This document shows, piece after piece, positions 62,850-64,000 of a DNA stretch of 64,000 nucleotides. Every line of letters starts with the position of its first letter. Position 1 is the first letter of the stretch. The stretch is from Gammaproteobacteria bacterium. GTDB taxonomy: Bacteria; Pseudomonadota; Gammaproteobacteria; JAJPIJ01. The translations under genes were made by a program, and so were the position numbers. The notes under the pieces were generated by a model that did not search any database, was not told the DNA's origin, and saw only the letters and a program-made list of their open reading frames with translations. The stretch is taken from assembly GCA_022071965.1 (NCBI GenBank), contig JAJVIQ010000005.1:1-64000 (forward strand), read 5' to 3'.

Positions 62850-63632
62850 ATGGCCAGGATTTTCGCAATCGCCAATCAGAAGGGTGGGGTGGGGAAAACC
62901 ACCACCAGCGTCAACCTGGCCGCCTCGCTCGCCGCCACGAAACGCCGTGTGCTTCTCGTCGACATCGATCCCCAGGGCAATGCAACCATGGGCAGCGGCA
63001 TCGACAAGCGCGAGTTACGGCGCTCGACCTTCGACCTGCTGATGAACGACGCGCCGGTGTCGGAGGTGGCGCTCTCGTTGCCCGCGGTCGGATACGAGCT
63101 GGTGCCCGCCAACAGCGATCTCACGGGCGCCGAGGTCGGGCTGCTGGAGGAACTCGGGCGCGAGCTCAAGCTGCGGGTCGCGCTCAGCGCGGTGGTGGAT
63201 GATTACGACTACATACTCGTCGACTGCCCGCCGTCGCTCAACATGCTGACCGTGAACGCGCTGGTGGCCGCCGATTCCGTGATCATCCCGATCCAATGCG
63301 AGTACTACGCGCTGGAGGGACTCTCGGCACTGGTCGAGACGATCGAGAAGATCCGTAAGGTATTGAACCCAAAGCTCAAAATCGAAGGCCTCTTGCGCAC
63401 CATGTACGACCCGCGCAACAACCTGGCCACCCAGGTCTCGGCGCAATTGCTGAAGTACTTCGGCGACAAGGTCTATACGACGGTCATTCCGCGCAACGTG
63501 CGCCTGGCGGAGGCCCCGAGTCATGGCCTGCCGGTCATACTCTATGATCGGCAATCGAGCGGTTCACTTGCATATCTGGCACTTGCCGGCGAGATGCTGC
63601 GCAAGGACAACAATTACGAACGTCTGAATTGA
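62850..63632 (+). CDS. parA: Chromosome partitioning ATPase ParA (Soj)
   Basis: Walker-type ATPase of the chromosomal ParABS segregation system. The 260-residue protein has the deviant Walker A KGGVGKTT (11-18), switch I VDIDPQGNAT, Walker B ILVDCPPSLNMLT and the DNA-binding C-terminal part ending YLALAGEMLRKDNNYERLN. It lacks the N-terminal HTH domain of plasmid ParA proteins. It lies directly upstream of parB and is typical of origin-proximal DNA. Confidence 0.97.
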   Translation: MARIFAIANQKGGVGKTTTSVNLAASLAATKRRVLLVDIDPQGNATMGSGIDKRELRRSTFDLLMNDAPVSEVALSLPAVGYELVPANSDLTGAEVGLLEELGRELKLRVALSAVVDDYDYILVDCPPSLNMLTVNALVAADSVIIPIQCEYYALEGLSALVETIEKIRKVLNPKLKIEGLLRTMYDPRNNLATQVSAQLLKYFGDKVYTTVIPRNVRLAEAPSHGLPVILYDRQSSGSLAYLALAGEMLRKDNNYERLN

Positions 63633-63688
63633 CCGCGGCGGCGGTGGGGGAACTGCACGCCCGCGCGCCGCGCTCCGGAGAGCGAACA

Positions 63689-64000
63689 ATGTCATCCGCC
63701 AACAAGCGTGGCCTGGGCCGCGGGCTGGACGCGTTGCTCGGCATCGGCCCCGAAACGGCTACACCGATGCCGGAGTCCGCGGCGCCGGATCTCGGTCTGC
63801 GCTCCATGCCGGTGGACCTTGTCCAGCGCGGCCGCTATCAACCGCGCAGCGATTTCGAGCAGGAGTCGCTGCAGGAACTGGCCGACTCCATCCGGGCCCA
63901 GGGGATTGTCCAGCCCATCGTCGTGCGGCGTCTGCCCGGCCAGGATCGCTACGAGATCATCGCCGGCGAGCGGCGCTGGCGTGCCGCGCAGATCGCGGGT
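63689..64000 (+). CDS. parB: Chromosome partitioning protein ParB (3' end beyond the window)
   Basis: The first 104 residues of ParB, cut by the window end. It starts MSSANKRGLGRGLDALLG, the conserved ParA-interacting N-terminus, and goes on to the CTPase/N-engagement block LVQRGRYQPRSDFEQESLQELADSI, RAQGIVQPIVVR, ending inside the GERRWRAAQIAG motif that binds CTP. GGAG lies upstream of the ATG at 63689. The helix-turn-helix that reads parS lies past the window. Confidence 0.95.
   Translation, partial: MSSANKRGLGRGLDALLGIGPETATPMPESAAPDLGLRSMPVDLVQRGRYQPRSDFEQESLQELADSIRAQGIVQPIVVRRLPGQDRYEIIAGERRWRAAQIAG

Overview
This window is a high-GC bacterial chromosome segment, almost certainly from a gammaproteobacterium. 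The support is the gene orders lptM-lysA, glnA with ntrB-ntrC, glyQ-glyS-gmhB-plsC and mnmG-rsmG-parA-parB, together with LPS-heptose and Lpt functions of a Gram-negative envelope. The sequence alone does not fix genus or order. No rRNA, tRNA, CRISPR array, prophage or insertion sequence was recognised.

Layout. 0-8.4 kb: esterase, the small lipoprotein gene lptM, lysA, then a nitrogen-control block: glnA behind two NtrC-type sites and a sigma-54 promoter, a DUF4124 protein, ntrB and ntrC, and hemB. 8.7-14.8 kb: a complete fdsGBA-fdhD-fdsD operon for soluble NAD-dependent, Mo- or W-containing formate dehydrogenase. 15-17.2 kb: an NAD aldehyde dehydrogenase with its DUF779 partner. 17.5-28.6 kb: an accessory stretch with a YqeC-like protein, a three-gene operon (TiaS-like protein, membrane protein, TonB-dependent receptor with a large foreign-looking loop), a VPLPA-CTERM secreted protein, an orphan solute-binding protein, a molbindin, a tungstate-type ABC transporter (tupBCA) and a ModE-like/substrate-binding fusion regulator. 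28.7-33.2 kb: plsC, gmhB, glyS, glyQ. 33.4-38.7 kb: a hypothetical, a hybrid kinase and a REC-PAS-GGDEF-EAL protein. 38.7-43.7 kb: a four-gene GldFG-like ABC operon. 44-48.4 kb: a beta-hydroxyacid dehydrogenase, an M20 peptidase, mgtE and dgkA. 49.3-52 kb: four overlapping genes encoding two small membrane proteins, an Lgt-like protein without key Lgt residues, and a Tes/MJ0619-like radical SAM enzyme, followed by a decayed short-chain dehydrogenase. 52.2-64 kb: rlmKL, a large GGDEF-EAL sensor, a gamma carbonic anhydrase, a phosphoglycerate-mutase-family protein, and mnmG-rsmG-parA-parB, which is cut by the window end and typical of origin-proximal DNA.

How they fit together. Formate and aldehyde oxidation (fds, ALDH) give NADH. 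Formate dehydrogenase needs a molybdenum or tungsten bis-pterin cofactor sulfurated by FdhD, and the nearby tup, mop and ModE-like genes could supply and sense the oxyanion. The two most unusual systems are (i) the overlapping Lgt-like plus Tes-like radical SAM cassette, a candidate membrane-lipid or pterin-modifying pathway, and (ii) the TiaS-like/membrane/TonB-receptor operon whose receptor carries a PEP-CTERM-like domain in an extracellular loop, next to a gene for a VPLPA-CTERM protein.
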